A program made the translations under genes and the position numbers. Positions 17,957 to 26,407 of a stretch of 64,000 nucleotides of DNA are shown piece after piece. The notes below the pieces were generated by a model. It was not told the origin of the DNA and searched no databases. It saw nothing but the letters and a program-made list of their open reading frames with translations. This DNA comes from Flavobacteriales bacterium (GTDB lineage: Bacteria > Bacteroidota > Bacteroidia > Flavobacteriales_F > PHOS-HE28), in NCBI GenBank assembly GCA_016721005.1, contig JADKJM010000009.1, positions 248,001-312,000 on the forward strand. Reading direction: 5' to 3'. The stretch's first letter is position 1; every line of letters begins with the position of its first letter.

Positions 17957-18691
17957 CTAGTTCACGTGGATCAACGATCCCGATCCAGTGATCGTGGACT
18001 GTATCACGGGTGGATCACCACGGTAGTACACATCGCCCACGTCGTAGATGCCCACGTTCATCTGAAGCACCGCCCAACAACGGATGTCCGCGATACCGCT
18101 GTTGTTGATGTTCACCTGGTCCGCACGTAGCTCATCGGCATCGATGGCGCCCATGATCCCGCTGAAGAGGTTCGCGGCGGTGCATCGGCCACGGATCGAA
18201 ACATTGCCCGCACCACTGTGCATGCCGATCTCCGTGCGGTCCACCTGCAGGAGCAAGGCACAACTTCCCTCGGCGCCCCATTGGTCCATGGCGAAGAAGG
18301 GCCCGGTGATGGTGTCGGTGCTGCTCACATCACCGGTTCCACGCAACGTGAGGTGTTCGATCCCCGCCACCGGCACATGCACCGTGATGCGCGGTTTGAA
18401 GCTGCGCACCCAGTTGCAACGCATCTCATTGCGGACCGTCAAGGTGCCATCGCTCACCTCGGTGGTGATCTGGCCCAACAGGTTCGCACCGGCTTGAACG
18501 GAAACGGTTCCGCTGGAGCGTGCTTCGAACACCAGGTCGATGCGATCACCGAGATCGATCCGATGGAATTCGCCGGTGATGCGTTCCACGGTGCGCATGG
18601 GACCGGCGCTCGTGATGCAGTCATCCAATTGCTCGCGCTGGCAGCCGAGGAACAGCAGCGCACAGAGCGGTATGGTGTGCTTCAATCCCAT
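17957..18691 (-). CDS. GIN-domain (DUF2807) lipoprotein
   Basis: 244 residues. The signal LKHTIPLCALLFLGC contains a lipobox with Cys17, so it should be lipid-anchored. The rest follows the head-GIN/DUF2807 pattern of adhesin-like beta-helix repeats: GEFHRIDLGDRIDLVFEA, VSVQAGANLLGQITTEVSDG, LTLRGTGDVSSTD, SGAGNVSIRGRCTAANLFSG and ITGSGSLIHVN. DUF2807 proteins are common cell-envelope proteins of Bacteroidota without a defined role. The start overlaps the stop of the PagL-like gene upstream by 10 nt, so the two are probably cotranscribed. Confidence 0.8.
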   Translation of the reverse strand: MGLKHTIPLCALLFLGCQREQLDDCITSAGPMRTVERITGEFHRIDLGDRIDLVFEARSSGTVSVQAGANLLGQITTEVSDGTLTVRNEMRCNWVRSFKPRITVHVPVAGIEHLTLRGTGDVSSTDTITGPFFAMDQWGAEGSCALLLQVDRTEIGMHSGAGNVSIRGRCTAANLFSGIMGAIDADELRADQVNINNSGIADIRCWAVLQMNVGIYDVGDVYYRGDPPVIQSTITGSGSLIHVN

Positions 18692-19782
18692 CGGTATCCG
18701 ATGCCGAACTCCCAGTGGTCGGCGGCGGCGAAGTGCGTCTTGAGCGAGACCCCGGCCAGGAGGTGCTTGCCGCAGCGGTAGCGCACACCGAACCGCTGGT
18801 ACACGGGGGCATCATCCGGTGCGGGGGTGATCACATACACACCCATGCGGAAGAGCAACTCCCCACGACCGGCGAGCAAGGACCCGCCGCCTTGCACGCC
18901 CACCTGCGTGAGCGCAACGCGCGGTGCGTCGTTGAGCGCATCGTCCGTCGTCGCAAGATCCCCTTTGTTGAAGATGTCCACGCCGCACGCGAGGCTGCCC
19001 TTCCTCCCCTTTCGCCAACCGGCCTCGCCGCTCAACACGAACACGGAGCGCTGCCCGTTGATGGGGCGTCCGTCCTCGCTGATGCCGCCCGAGCAGACCA
19101 CGAGGAATTCCCGTTCAGGTCGTTCGAACGAAGTGCTGTCGATCCCGCGAGCACCTTCGGGAACAGGTCCTACGCGCCCCTTTCCCAATGCGATGGATGC
19201 ACCGAGCGAGAGGGAAACGAAGTTGAGGCCCAGGTTGGGTTGCTTGAAGGAACCGTTGCTCCAATGATCCAGCGCGATGCCTGCATGCACATCGGCACCC
19301 GCGATGTGGTAGCGCACTTCGGGCATGAGCTGGATCGCGGTATTGATGCGCGAACCGATGGCGATCTGCCGGGTGTTGTCGTGGCGATCGAAACGCTTGG
19401 CGACGTAGCCCACACCCCAAGCGGTGCGAAGACCGAACGAACAATGATCGCCATGCAGCAATGGCAGCGTGAGATAAGGCATGAGCCCCGCGCACCATCC
19501 GATGTGGTCCGGATTGGCCAAGCGCGTGAAGATGACGGCCACGCCATAACGCGGGTTCCCATAGGCGCGATGCCAAGGCCGGTCGCCCTTCACTTCCCGT
19601 TCCATGAACAACTCGGCGGCACCGGCATGTCCTTCCACCAGGATCAGCATATCGGAGTGGTGCGGCCAGAGATAACCGTAATGCGCGCGCGCGCCGATGG
19701 ACCAGGGTTGTTGTGCGTAAAGCACTCCGGGGAGCAACGCCGCGAAGCCGACGATGCAAGCGATCCTCCTGGCCCGGTCCAT
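18682..19782 (-). CDS. Acyloxyacyl hydrolase/lipid A deacylase-like outer membrane protein (PagL-related)
   Basis: 366 residues. A signal peptide (ACIVGFAALLPGVLYAQ) is followed by alternating beta-strand sequence typical of an outer membrane barrel. DHWSNGSFKQPNLGLNFVSL resembles the His-x-Ser-Asn motif region of PagL and of the acyloxyacyl hydrolase family common in Bacteroidota, where His and Ser are catalytic. A C-terminal extension of ~150 residues looks like a further barrel or surface domain, longer than classical PagL. It would act on lipid A acyl chains at the outer membrane. The assignment rests on this motif and general character. Confidence 0.65.
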   Translation of the reverse strand: MDRARRIACIVGFAALLPGVLYAQQPWSIGARAHYGYLWPHHSDMLILVEGHAGAAELFMEREVKGDRPWHRAYGNPRYGVAVIFTRLANPDHIGWCAGLMPYLTLPLLHGDHCSFGLRTAWGVGYVAKRFDRHDNTRQIAIGSRINTAIQLMPEVRYHIAGADVHAGIALDHWSNGSFKQPNLGLNFVSLSLGASIALGKGRVGPVPEGARGIDSTSFERPEREFLVVCSGGISEDGRPINGQRSVFVLSGEAGWRKGRKGSLACGVDIFNKGDLATTDDALNDAPRVALTQVGVQGGGSLLAGRGELLFRMGVYVITPAPDDAPVYQRFGVRYRCGKHLLAGVSLKTHFAAADHWEFGIGYRWD

Positions 19783-19796
19783 GTTACCGATCGAGG

Positions 19797-20723
19797 CTAC
19801 GCCTCCACGGGTTCGTTCTTCGGATACCGGACGTGCCCGTACTGCTTCATGTACAGGTCATAGATGATCCCATCCGCGAGGCCGACCTTCGGAACGAAGA
19901 CCTCGTCGATATCGGCGAAGTCCATCACGAGGAGGAAGATGTCGGCGGCGGGTATGATCACGTCGGCGCGATCGGGGCGAAGGCGCAAGAGTCTCACGCG
20001 ATCCTCGAAGGAGTAGGAAGCGATGCGATCGCGTTGCTGCTGGATCGCGTCGCGCGAAAGCGGCTCGCCGAAAAGGTTGCCGTTCTCCTTGAAGATGCGG
20101 TTGATGTTCCCGCCGGTACCGATCGCCACTAGCTGGCCGTGCTGCGCGCGCAGTTCTTCCAGGAAGGACTGCATCTCTACCCATGCACTCAGCGGCACCT
20201 TGTTCTTCAACGTGCGCACCGTACCGATCTTGAAACTCGCGCTCTTCACGCGTCGACCGCCCTCCAGCCATGTGAGTTCGGTACTGCCACCGCCCACATC
20301 GATGTAGAGATAGCTGCGCTCCTTCAGCAGGTCCTGCGTCCAGAAGGTGTTCACGATGAGGTCCGCTTCCTTCTGGCCGTTGATCACTTCAATATGAACG
20401 CCGCTTTCCATATCCACCAGCATGCGGACCTCCTCTCTGTTGGTCGCCTCGCGCATGGCGCTGGTGGCACAGCATCGCATGTACTTCACGCCGTACACTT
20501 CGGTGAGCAGACGGAAGGCCTTGAGTGATTTGATGAGGTAATCACGCTTCGGGTTGGTGATCGCACCGCCTTCGAAAACGTCCTCGCCGAGGCGGATCGG
20601 CACCCGCACCAACGTCTGCTTGCGAATGATCGGATGGTCCGCGCGCTCGATCACTTCACCGACCAACAAACGCACGGCGTTGGATCCGATGTCGATGGCA
20701 GCGTATGTGAGATCGCGATCGAT
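19797..20723 (-). CDS. Ppx/GppA-family phosphatase (exopolyphosphatase-like), start codon unusual
   Basis: About 308 residues. The frame encodes TYAAIDIGSNAVRLLVGEVI, the phosphate-1 motif of the ASKHA fold, then CCATSAMREATNR, IEVINGQKEADLI, YIDVGGGSTELTWLEGG and GTGGNINRI, all diagnostic of Ppx/GppA enzymes that hydrolyse polyphosphate or pppGpp. The length fits the short one-module members of the family. No ATG, GTG or TTG lies in frame between the upstream TAG and the essential DIGSN motif. The first such codon (GTG at 20675) would delete it. An ATC at 20723, just after a TAGCTTCG box, is the likeliest start; a base error is the alternative. Confidence 0.8.
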   Translation of the reverse strand: MDRDLTYAAIDIGSNAVRLLVGEVIERADHPIIRKQTLVRVPIRLGEDVFEGGAITNPKRDYLIKSLKAFRLLTEVYGVKYMRCCATSAMREATNREEVRMLVDMESGVHIEVINGQKEADLIVNTFWTQDLLKERSYLYIDVGGGSTELTWLEGGRRVKSASFKIGTVRTLKNKVPLSAWVEMQSFLEELRAQHGQLVAIGTGGNINRIFKENGNLFGEPLSRDAIQQQRDRIASYSFEDRVRLLRLRPDRADVIIPAADIFLLVMDFADIDEVFVPKVGLADGIIYDLYMKQYGHVRYPKNEPVEA

Positions 20724-20765
20724 GAAGCGAAGCTAATCAGTTGAACGGCGCGATCATTGGATCCA

Positions 20766-23423
20766 TCACTTCAGCACGGCCAACCGTTCCTCCAGCGCCT
20801 TGATCTTCACCTCGGCGTCGGCCTTTTTCTTGCGCTCGTTCTCCAGCACCGCTGGCGGCGCACCACTGACGAATCGTTCGTTCGAGAGTTTCTTGTCCAC
20901 ACTCACCAGGAAGCCACGCAAGTAGGTCAGCTCCTCCTCGGCCTTCTTCACCTCTGCTTCGGGATCCATGCTGCCGCCGAGGTCGATGGCGTACTCGGTG
21001 GTCCCCACAAGGAAGGTCACGGATCCCTCGCTCGGTGCGGCCACTGCATTGATCGCCGGCACGTTCGCGAGCTTGCTCACGAGTGCGATCGTCGCATCAC
21101 CCAGCGGCGTGGCTTTCTTCACCTGTAGTTCGATCGCATCCTTCGGGCTCATACCGCGCTCATTGCGCGTGTTGCGCACGGCGGTGGTCAGGTCGAAGGC
21201 ATGTTGCATCTCCGCTTCCAGCTTCACTTCACCATCGCCGCTCTTCGGCCATGGCGCGATGATCAGCGCATCCATTGAACCCTTCCGTTCACGCAAGTGA
21301 CTCCACAATTCCTCACTCAGGAACGGCATGAAGGGATGCAACAACTTCATCACTTCCTCGAACACGGCGATGGTCGCGTTGTAGGTCGTGCGATCGATCG
21401 ATGCGGCTTCACCATTGATGAATGGCGGCTTGATGCTTTCCAAGTACCAGCTACATAGATCATCCCAGACCAACTTGTAGGTGGCCATGAGCGCCTCGCT
21501 GATCCGGAATTGCGTGAAGAGATCGTCGATCTCCCTGGTGGCACGCTCCACGCGTGATCGCATCCATGCGCAGGCTGCTGCGTTGCTCGCCGGTTGTGCG
21601 CTGTCCACCACCGTGAAACCCTGCACCAAACGGAAGGCGTTCCAGATCTTGTTACCGAAGTTCCGGCCTTGCTCGCACAGTGAGTCGTCGTAGGGCAGGT
21701 CATTGCCGGCCGGAGAAGTGAGCAACATACCCACGCGCACACCATCGGCACCGAACTTCTCGATCAACTCCAACGGGTCCGGACTGTTGCCCAAGCTCTT
21801 GCTCATCTTCCGGCCTTGCTTGTCGCGCACGATGCCGGTGAGGTAGACGTTCTTGAACGGGATCTCCTTGCGGTACTCCAGTCCGGCCATGATCATGCGC
21901 GCTACCCAGAAGAAGAGGATCTCCGGTGCGGTCACCAGGTCGTTCGTCGGGTAGTAGTACTTGATGTCCGCATTGTCCGGATCCTCGAAGCCGTCGAACA
22001 CACTGATCGGCCAAAGCCAACTGCTGAACCAGGTGTCCACCACGTCCTCGTCCTGCTTGATGCCGTACACGCTCTGACCAGCGGCTTTGAACTGCGCGAT
22101 CGCCTCTGCTTCGGTGCGGCACACGGCGGCATCACCCGCATCGTTATACCACGCCGGTATCTGTTGTCCCCACCACAATTGGCGACTGATGCACCAGTCG
22201 CGCACGTTCTCCATCCAATGGCGGTACGTGTTCTGGAACTTCTGCGGATGAAGTTTCACCTCGCCGCGCATCACCACATCGAGCGCGGGTTTGGCGAGGT
22301 CCGCCATCTTCACGAACCACTGCAAACTCAGCCGTGGTTCGATCACGGCATCGGTGCGCTCGCTATAGCCCACCTTGTTCTTGATGTCCTCGATCCTGAC
22401 GATGTGCTCCTTCTCTTCGAGTTCCTTCACGATCTTCTTCCGCGCCGCGAAGCGGTCCTCGCCGATGTAGAGTTGCGCGGCAGCGCTCAACGTTCCGTTG
22501 GCTTCGAGGATGTCGATGGTTTCGAGCTTGTGCTTCTTGCCCAACTCGTAGTCGTTCACGTCGTGCGCAGGAGTCACCTTCAAGGCTCCGGTCCCGAATT
22601 CGCGCTCCACGTATTCATCGAAGATGATCGGGATGCTGCGTCCTATCAGAGGAACCAGCGCGCGTTTCCCTTTCAGATGGGCGTAGCGTTCGTCCTCCGG
22701 ATGCACCGCGATCGCGGTGTCACCGAGGATCGTCTCCGGACGTGTGGTCGCGATCGTGATGAATTCCACCTCACCCCCAGCCCCTCTCCCGGGGAGAGGG
22801 GAGCCGCCCTCAATGGCGTAGCGCACATGAAAGAGCCGTGAGTTCACCTCCTTGTGTACCACCTCCTCATCGCTCACCGCGGTGAGTGCGACGGGATCCC
22901 AGTTCACCATGCGCTGGCCACGGTACACGAGTCCTTTCCTATGCAGGTCGATGAAGACATCGAGCACGGCCTCATTCATCTTCGGCTCCATGGTGAAGCG
23001 CGTGCGATCCCAATCGCAACTCGCGCCGAGCTTCTTCAACTGCTCCAGGATCACGCCGCCGTACTTCTCCTTCCACGCGAAGGCGTGCTTCAGGAATTCC
23101 TCACGGCCGATGGCGCTCTTCTTGATCCCTTGTTCAGCGAGCAAGCGCACCACCTTGGCTTCCGTAGCGATGGAAGCGTGGTCCGTTCCCGGTACCCAGC
23201 AGGCGTTCTTGCCTTGCATGCGCGCACGCCGCACCAGTACATCCTGGATCGTATTGTTGAGCATGTGGCCCATGTGCAACACGCCGGTCACGTTCGGCGG
23301 CGGGATCACCACGGTGTATGGCTCGCGGGCATCGGGCACGGAGCGGAAGTAGCCGTTGTCAAGCCAATACTGGTACCACTTGTTCTCGGTGGTGGAGGGA
23401 TCGTAGCGTTTCGGGAGTTCCAT
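20766..23423 (-). CDS. valS: Valyl-tRNA synthetase
   Basis: 885 residues from MELPKRYDPSTTENKWYQYW; upstream in-frame codons lack homology. Class I motifs are present: HMGH at residues 50-53 (NVTGVLHMGHMLNN) and GRKMSKSLGNSPDP. The editing domain includes TIATTRPETILGDTA and FGTGALKVTPAHDVNDYELG. The C-terminus is the usual coiled-coil arm (ALEERLAVL). It charges tRNA-Val with valine in the cytoplasm. Between the first editing strand and TIATTRPET there is an extra GGSPLPGRGAGGE stretch, encoded by a palindromic sequence of intergenic type at 22771-22805. A TACTTTCG box lies 33 nt upstream. Confidence 0.97.
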   Translation of the reverse strand: MELPKRYDPSTTENKWYQYWLDNGYFRSVPDAREPYTVVIPPPNVTGVLHMGHMLNNTIQDVLVRRARMQGKNACWVPGTDHASIATEAKVVRLLAEQGIKKSAIGREEFLKHAFAWKEKYGGVILEQLKKLGASCDWDRTRFTMEPKMNEAVLDVFIDLHRKGLVYRGQRMVNWDPVALTAVSDEEVVHKEVNSRLFHVRYAIEGGSPLPGRGAGGEVEFITIATTRPETILGDTAIAVHPEDERYAHLKGKRALVPLIGRSIPIIFDEYVEREFGTGALKVTPAHDVNDYELGKKHKLETIDILEANGTLSAAAQLYIGEDRFAARKKIVKELEEKEHIVRIEDIKNKVGYSERTDAVIEPRLSLQWFVKMADLAKPALDVVMRGEVKLHPQKFQNTYRHWMENVRDWCISRQLWWGQQIPAWYNDAGDAAVCRTEAEAIAQFKAAGQSVYGIKQDEDVVDTWFSSWLWPISVFDGFEDPDNADIKYYYPTNDLVTAPEILFFWVARMIMAGLEYRKEIPFKNVYLTGIVRDKQGRKMSKSLGNSPDPLELIEKFGADGVRVGMLLTSPAGNDLPYDDSLCEQGRNFGNKIWNAFRLVQGFTVVDSAQPASNAAACAWMRSRVERATREIDDLFTQFRISEALMATYKLVWDDLCSWYLESIKPPFINGEAASIDRTTYNATIAVFEEVMKLLHPFMPFLSEELWSHLRERKGSMDALIIAPWPKSGDGEVKLEAEMQHAFDLTTAVRNTRNERGMSPKDAIELQVKKATPLGDATIALVSKLANVPAINAVAAPSEGSVTFLVGTTEYAIDLGGSMDPEAEVKKAEEELTYLRGFLVSVDKKLSNERFVSGAPPAVLENERKKKADAEVKIKALEERLAVLK
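22771..22805. repeat. GC-rich palindrome inserted in frame in valS
   Basis: CCCCTCTCCCGGGGAGAGGG is a near-perfect palindrome with a leading TCACCCCCAG. Such sequences are usually intergenic dispersed repeats. Here it is in frame and encodes about a dozen Gly/Pro/Arg residues at the edge of the editing domain. Confidence 0.7.
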
Positions 23424-23456
23424 ACGGGATGCGAAGTCGATATCAATAACAGCCCG

Positions 23457-23464
23457 CGAAAGTA
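23457..23464 (-). promoter_or_regulatory. TAnnTTYG box upstream of valS
   Basis: TACTTTCG on the minus strand, 33 nt before the valS ATG, resembles the Bacteroidota -7 element. Confidence 0.4.
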
Positions 23465-23634
23465 GTGGAGGCCGAACGAGGGCCCTGGGAGCATGTTCCC
23501 GGATCCGTGGCTTGGCGCAGGTCGTCCCCTCACTCCTACCGGCCATCACAAAGCCCCTTGCACGAGGCGGCCTTGTTCGTTTGGTTTGTGGGACGGGACA
23601 TCCGGAGCGATCCTCTCACCGAACACCTTCGACC

Positions 23635-24363
23635 ATGAAAGCCCTCATCATCGACGACGAACGACTGGCACGGAAGGAGCTTGCGACCTTGCTAGAGAAG
23701 CACGACAACATCGAGATCATCGGTGAAGCCGCGAACGCCGAGGAGGCGGAGGCCCTGATCGCCGAGAAGAAGCCTGACCTGCTCTTCCTGGACATCAACA
23801 TGCCCGGACAGAACGGCTTCGAACTGCTACAGCAATTGGATCAGGCGCCCCACGTGATCTTCGTGACCGCTTATGATGAGCACGCCTTGGAGGCTTTCCG
23901 CGTGAATGCATTGGATTACCTGATGAAGCCGATCGATCCGGTGCGTTTGGAGGAGGCGATCAACAAATTGCCCAGTGCGACGAAGGGTGATCCGTCGCAC
24001 CGCGAGGTCCTGAGGGAGAGCGACCAGATCTTCCTGAAGGATGGGGAGAAGTGCTGGTTCGTCGCGCTGAAGAACGTGCGCTATTTCGAGAGCGAGGGCA
24101 ATTATGTCCGCGTGCGATTCGACGATCAGAAGCCACTCGTGTTGCGTTCGTTGAACAAACTGGAGGAGAAGTTGGATCCGCTCGTCTTCTTCCGCGCCAA
24201 CCGTAAGCACATCATCAACCTGCGCTGGGTGGATAAGATCGAACCGTGGTTCAGCGGCGGCCTCATGGTGAAGTTGAAGCATCAGGACAAGAACGGCGAA
24301 CCCGAAACCGTGGAGGTGAGCCGAAGACAAGCGGCACGCTTCAAGGACCTGCTGAGCTTGTGA
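23635..24363 (+). CDS. LytTR-family response regulator
   Basis: 242 residues from MKALIIDDERLARKELATLL. The receiver domain (1-~120) has the acidic pocket DD at 7-8, phospho-acceptor Asp53 in LFLDINMPG, and Lys98 in DYLMKPID. Residues ~140-242 form a LytTR DNA-binding domain (VRYFESEGNYVRV, FFRANRKHIINLRWVDKIEP, VEVSRRQAARFKDLL). It should bind DNA when phosphorylated by a LytS-type histidine kinase, but no kinase gene is adjacent. In Bacteroidota such regulators are often single genes. Target genes cannot be told from here. Confidence 0.93.
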   Translation: MKALIIDDERLARKELATLLEKHDNIEIIGEAANAEEAEALIAEKKPDLLFLDINMPGQNGFELLQQLDQAPHVIFVTAYDEHALEAFRVNALDYLMKPIDPVRLEEAINKLPSATKGDPSHREVLRESDQIFLKDGEKCWFVALKNVRYFESEGNYVRVRFDDQKPLVLRSLNKLEEKLDPLVFFRANRKHIINLRWVDKIEPWFSGGLMVKLKHQDKNGEPETVEVSRRQAARFKDLLSL

Positions 24364-24489
24364 TGCGATCGTGTTCCTTTGGGGCGAGCGTTGTCCGTTG
24401 GTCGTGGTGAAGGTTGTTCGTGACCCGGGCCATGCTCGATCACGTCTCGCCGAACAACGAACAACCTCCAATACGAACAACGAATTCCC

Positions 24490-25260
24490 ATGAGCGACGG
24501 CTACGTCAAGACCAGCACCGATGGCGGTATCGCCACGGTCACCTTCCATCACCCCAAGAGCAACAGCCTCCCGGGCCACATCCTGCGCGGCATGGCGGAG
24601 GTGATCACGGCGGCCGGAAAGGATCCGAACACGCGTGTGATCATCCTGCGAAGCGATGGAGAGAAAGCGTTCTGCGCGGGTGCCTCTTTCGATGAATTGG
24701 TCGCGATCGGCAACGCCGAACAAGGGCTGGAATTCTTCAGTGGATTCGCGCATGTGATCAATGCGATCCGCAAAGCGCCGGTATTGGTCATCGGTCGCAT
24801 CCATAGCCACACCGTTGGTGGTGGCGTCGGGTTGGCCTGCGCGGTGGATCTCGCCTATGCACTTGTGGATGCAAGTGCGCGCCTCAGTGAGTTGGCGATC
24901 GGCATCGGTCCTTTCGTGGTCGGCCCCGCGGTGGAACGCAAAGTGGGCCATGGGGACTTCGGTCTGCTCAGTGCCACACCCGCCACGCGGCGCAGCGCAC
25001 AATGGTGCGAGCAACACGGCGTGTATGCGCAGATCTTCGAGTCCATTGATGCATTGGATGAACACATCGACGCGCACGCAAAGGAACTTTCAGCCTACAG
25101 CCCTGAGGCCATGGCCGATCTGAAGCGCGTGATGTGGCGCGGCACCGAGGATTGGGACACGCTCCTGATCGAACGCGCCCAGATCAGCGGACGATTGGTG
25201 CTTTCGGAATTCACCCGGAACGCGATCGCGAAGTTCAAGGAAGCGGCGGGGAAGCGGTGA
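24490..25260 (+). CDS. Enoyl-CoA hydratase/isomerase family protein
   Basis: 256 residues. Crotonase-fold signatures: VTFHHPKSNSLPGHILRGMA, FCAGASFDELVAI (first oxyanion-hole strand) and HTVGGGVGLACAVDLAYALV (second oxyanion-hole strand), followed by ARLSELAIGIGPFVVGPAVE, where Glu is at a usual catalytic position. It would add water to, or isomerise, enoyl-CoA esters in fatty-acid or aromatic catabolism. The exact substrate is unclear and there is no neighbouring beta-oxidation gene. The leader just upstream carries GAACAAC-type low-complexity repeats, like the stretch found inside lpxB. Confidence 0.9.
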   Translation: MSDGYVKTSTDGGIATVTFHHPKSNSLPGHILRGMAEVITAAGKDPNTRVIILRSDGEKAFCAGASFDELVAIGNAEQGLEFFSGFAHVINAIRKAPVLVIGRIHSHTVGGGVGLACAVDLAYALVDASARLSELAIGIGPFVVGPAVERKVGHGDFGLLSATPATRRSAQWCEQHGVYAQIFESIDALDEHIDAHAKELSAYSPEAMADLKRVMWRGTEDWDTLLIERAQISGRLVLSEFTRNAIAKFKEAAGKR

Positions 25261-25310
25261 TCTTTCCTGAATTGATTGATCCGCGGAATCCCGTGAACAG
25301 CGCGCTGCCA

Positions 25311-25469
25311 GACTCCGAAGGGGCCACAGCATGTAGAACCGTGAGGAACATGCAACCCGACCCCGAAGGGGTCGCAGCTTGTAGATCAGTGCGGAACATT
25401 CGGCCCGACCCCGACGGGGTCGCAGCATGTAGAACCGTAAGGAACGTGCAACCCGACCCCGAAGGGGTC
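25311..25469. repeat. REP array upstream of RAYT: four units at exact 48-bp spacing
   Basis: Palindromes GACTCCGAAGGGGCC (25311), GACCCCGAAGGGGTC (25359), GACCCCGACGGGGTC (25407) and GACCCCGAAGGGGTC (25455) start 48 bp apart. The linkers are similar (GCAGCATGTAGAACCGT-type). Loops read GAA or GAC. The array sits between the enoyl-CoA hydratase gene and the HUH transposase gene. Confidence 0.85.
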
Positions 25470-25504
25470 GCAGCCATGAGCTAGTTTCACATCACCGACC
25501 CGTC

Positions 25505-25948
25505 ATGTCCACCTACACCAAGCTTCACTTCCACATCGTCTTCGGGACCAAAGGCAGGGTTCCATGCATCGATCAACGCTGGCGGTCGCGTCTTTGGGAG
25601 TACATGGGCGGTACGATCCGCGGACTTGGTGATGTACCACATGGCGTTGGCGGATGGGATGATCATGTGCATTTGTTGATCGATCTACGCCCAACACACG
25701 TGTTGGCAGACGTTGTCCGTGAACTCAAGAAAGCGTCGACCGCCTGGATCAGGCAGGAGATAGGTGTGCGGACATTCTCTTGGCAGGAAGGTTATGGCGC
25801 ATTCACCGTTGGGTATCGCGAGCGCGAGGTGATCCGCCAGTACATCGAACAGCAGGAGGTGCATCACCGGAAAAAGGGATCACGAGAGGAATTGTTGGAT
25901 CTGCTGAAAGAAGCGGGGATCGAATTCGATCCGAAACACCTTACCTGA
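25505..25948 (+). CDS. REP-associated tyrosine transposase (RAYT, IS200/IS605-like TnpA)
   Basis: 147 residues. HUH motif His54-Val-His56 in GGWDDHVHLLIDLRP; catalytic Tyr113 in REREVIRQYIEQQEVHHRKK. The length matches a Y1 single-strand transposase. Flanking palindromes with GAA loops upstream and TTC loops downstream are arranged as REP sequences in inverted orientation, which is the hallmark of domesticated RAYTs rather than a mobile IS200. It should nick and rejoin single-stranded REP hairpins. No TnpB or other cargo is present. Confidence 0.88.
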   Translation: MSTYTKLHFHIVFGTKGRVPCIDQRWRSRLWEYMGGTIRGLGDVPHGVGGWDDHVHLLIDLRPTHVLADVVRELKKASTAWIRQEIGVRTFSWQEGYGAFTVGYREREVIRQYIEQQEVHHRKKGSREELLDLLKEAGIEFDPKHLT

Positions 25949-25956
25949 ATTGCTGC

Positions 25957-26022
25957 GACCCCTTCAGGGTCGTGTCGAACCAATCATCATGTTCTACTAC
26001 AGGCTGTGACCCCTTCGGGGTC
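25957..26022. repeat. Inverted REP units downstream of RAYT
   Basis: GACCCCTTCAGGGTC (25957-25971) and GACCCCTTCGGGGTC (26008-26022). Their loop is TTC, the reverse complement of the GAA loop upstream, so the transposase gene lies between oppositely oriented REPs. Confidence 0.85.
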
Positions 26023-26042
26023 TGACCGGATGATCACCTATT

Positions 26043-26381
26043 CTACTTCTTCACAGGGTCCAAACGGATATCCTTGAAGGTGATCCGGTGGTGCTCAATG
26101 GTCAGGTCACTGCGATAGGTCACGTAGCCTTCCATACTGATACGGACGGATGCCTTCCCGAAGGGTAAGCGGATCAGATAGAACCCGTCGAAGTCGGTGA
26201 TGGAATCCCAAATGCTGTCTTTGAGGGTCACCTCCATACGAACGAATGCAAGTGGCTCATTGCTCTTCGCATCAACCACATGTCCCTGTAGCCAGTCCAG
26301 ATCGCGACCACGTTGTGCCTGCACATCGCTCGCTCCAAGAAGGAGAAGCATAGCCACCAAGAGACCTACCCGAAGGAACAT
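26043..26381 (-). CDS. Small secreted protein with carboxypeptidase-regulatory-like domain
   Basis: 112 residues. The signal peptide (VGLLVAMLLLLGASDVQAQ) is followed by a single Ig-like beta-sandwich: LQGHVVDAKSNEPLAFVRME, DFDGFYLIRLPFGKASVRIS, GYVTYRS. This is the CarboxypepD_reg-like fold that usually forms the N-terminus of TonB-dependent receptors. Here it stands alone without a barrel, which is common for short Bacteroidota periplasmic or surface proteins. Its role is unknown. Confidence 0.75.
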   Translation of the reverse strand: MFLRVGLLVAMLLLLGASDVQAQRGRDLDWLQGHVVDAKSNEPLAFVRMEVTLKDSIWDSITDFDGFYLIRLPFGKASVRISMEGYVTYRSDLTIEHHRITFKDIRLDPVKK

Positions 26382-26407
26382 TGCACGAACCTAGGCGATC
26401 ATTCACG

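Noticed and set aside
20673..20675. GTG as start of the Ppx/GppA gene
   Set aside because: It lies after the conserved DIGSN motif, which the enzyme needs.
21816..22841. 341-codon open frame antisense to valS
   Set aside because: Shadow of valS; composition is not protein-like and it crosses the ValRS catalytic core.
23827..25077. 416-codon frame antisense to the LytTR regulator and enoyl-CoA hydratase
   Set aside because: Spans two well-supported plus-strand genes and has no recognisable domain.
25311..25469. CRISPR-like regular repeats
   Set aside because: The 48-bp period arises from REP palindromes with similar linkers; spacers are not unique, and no cas gene is nearby.
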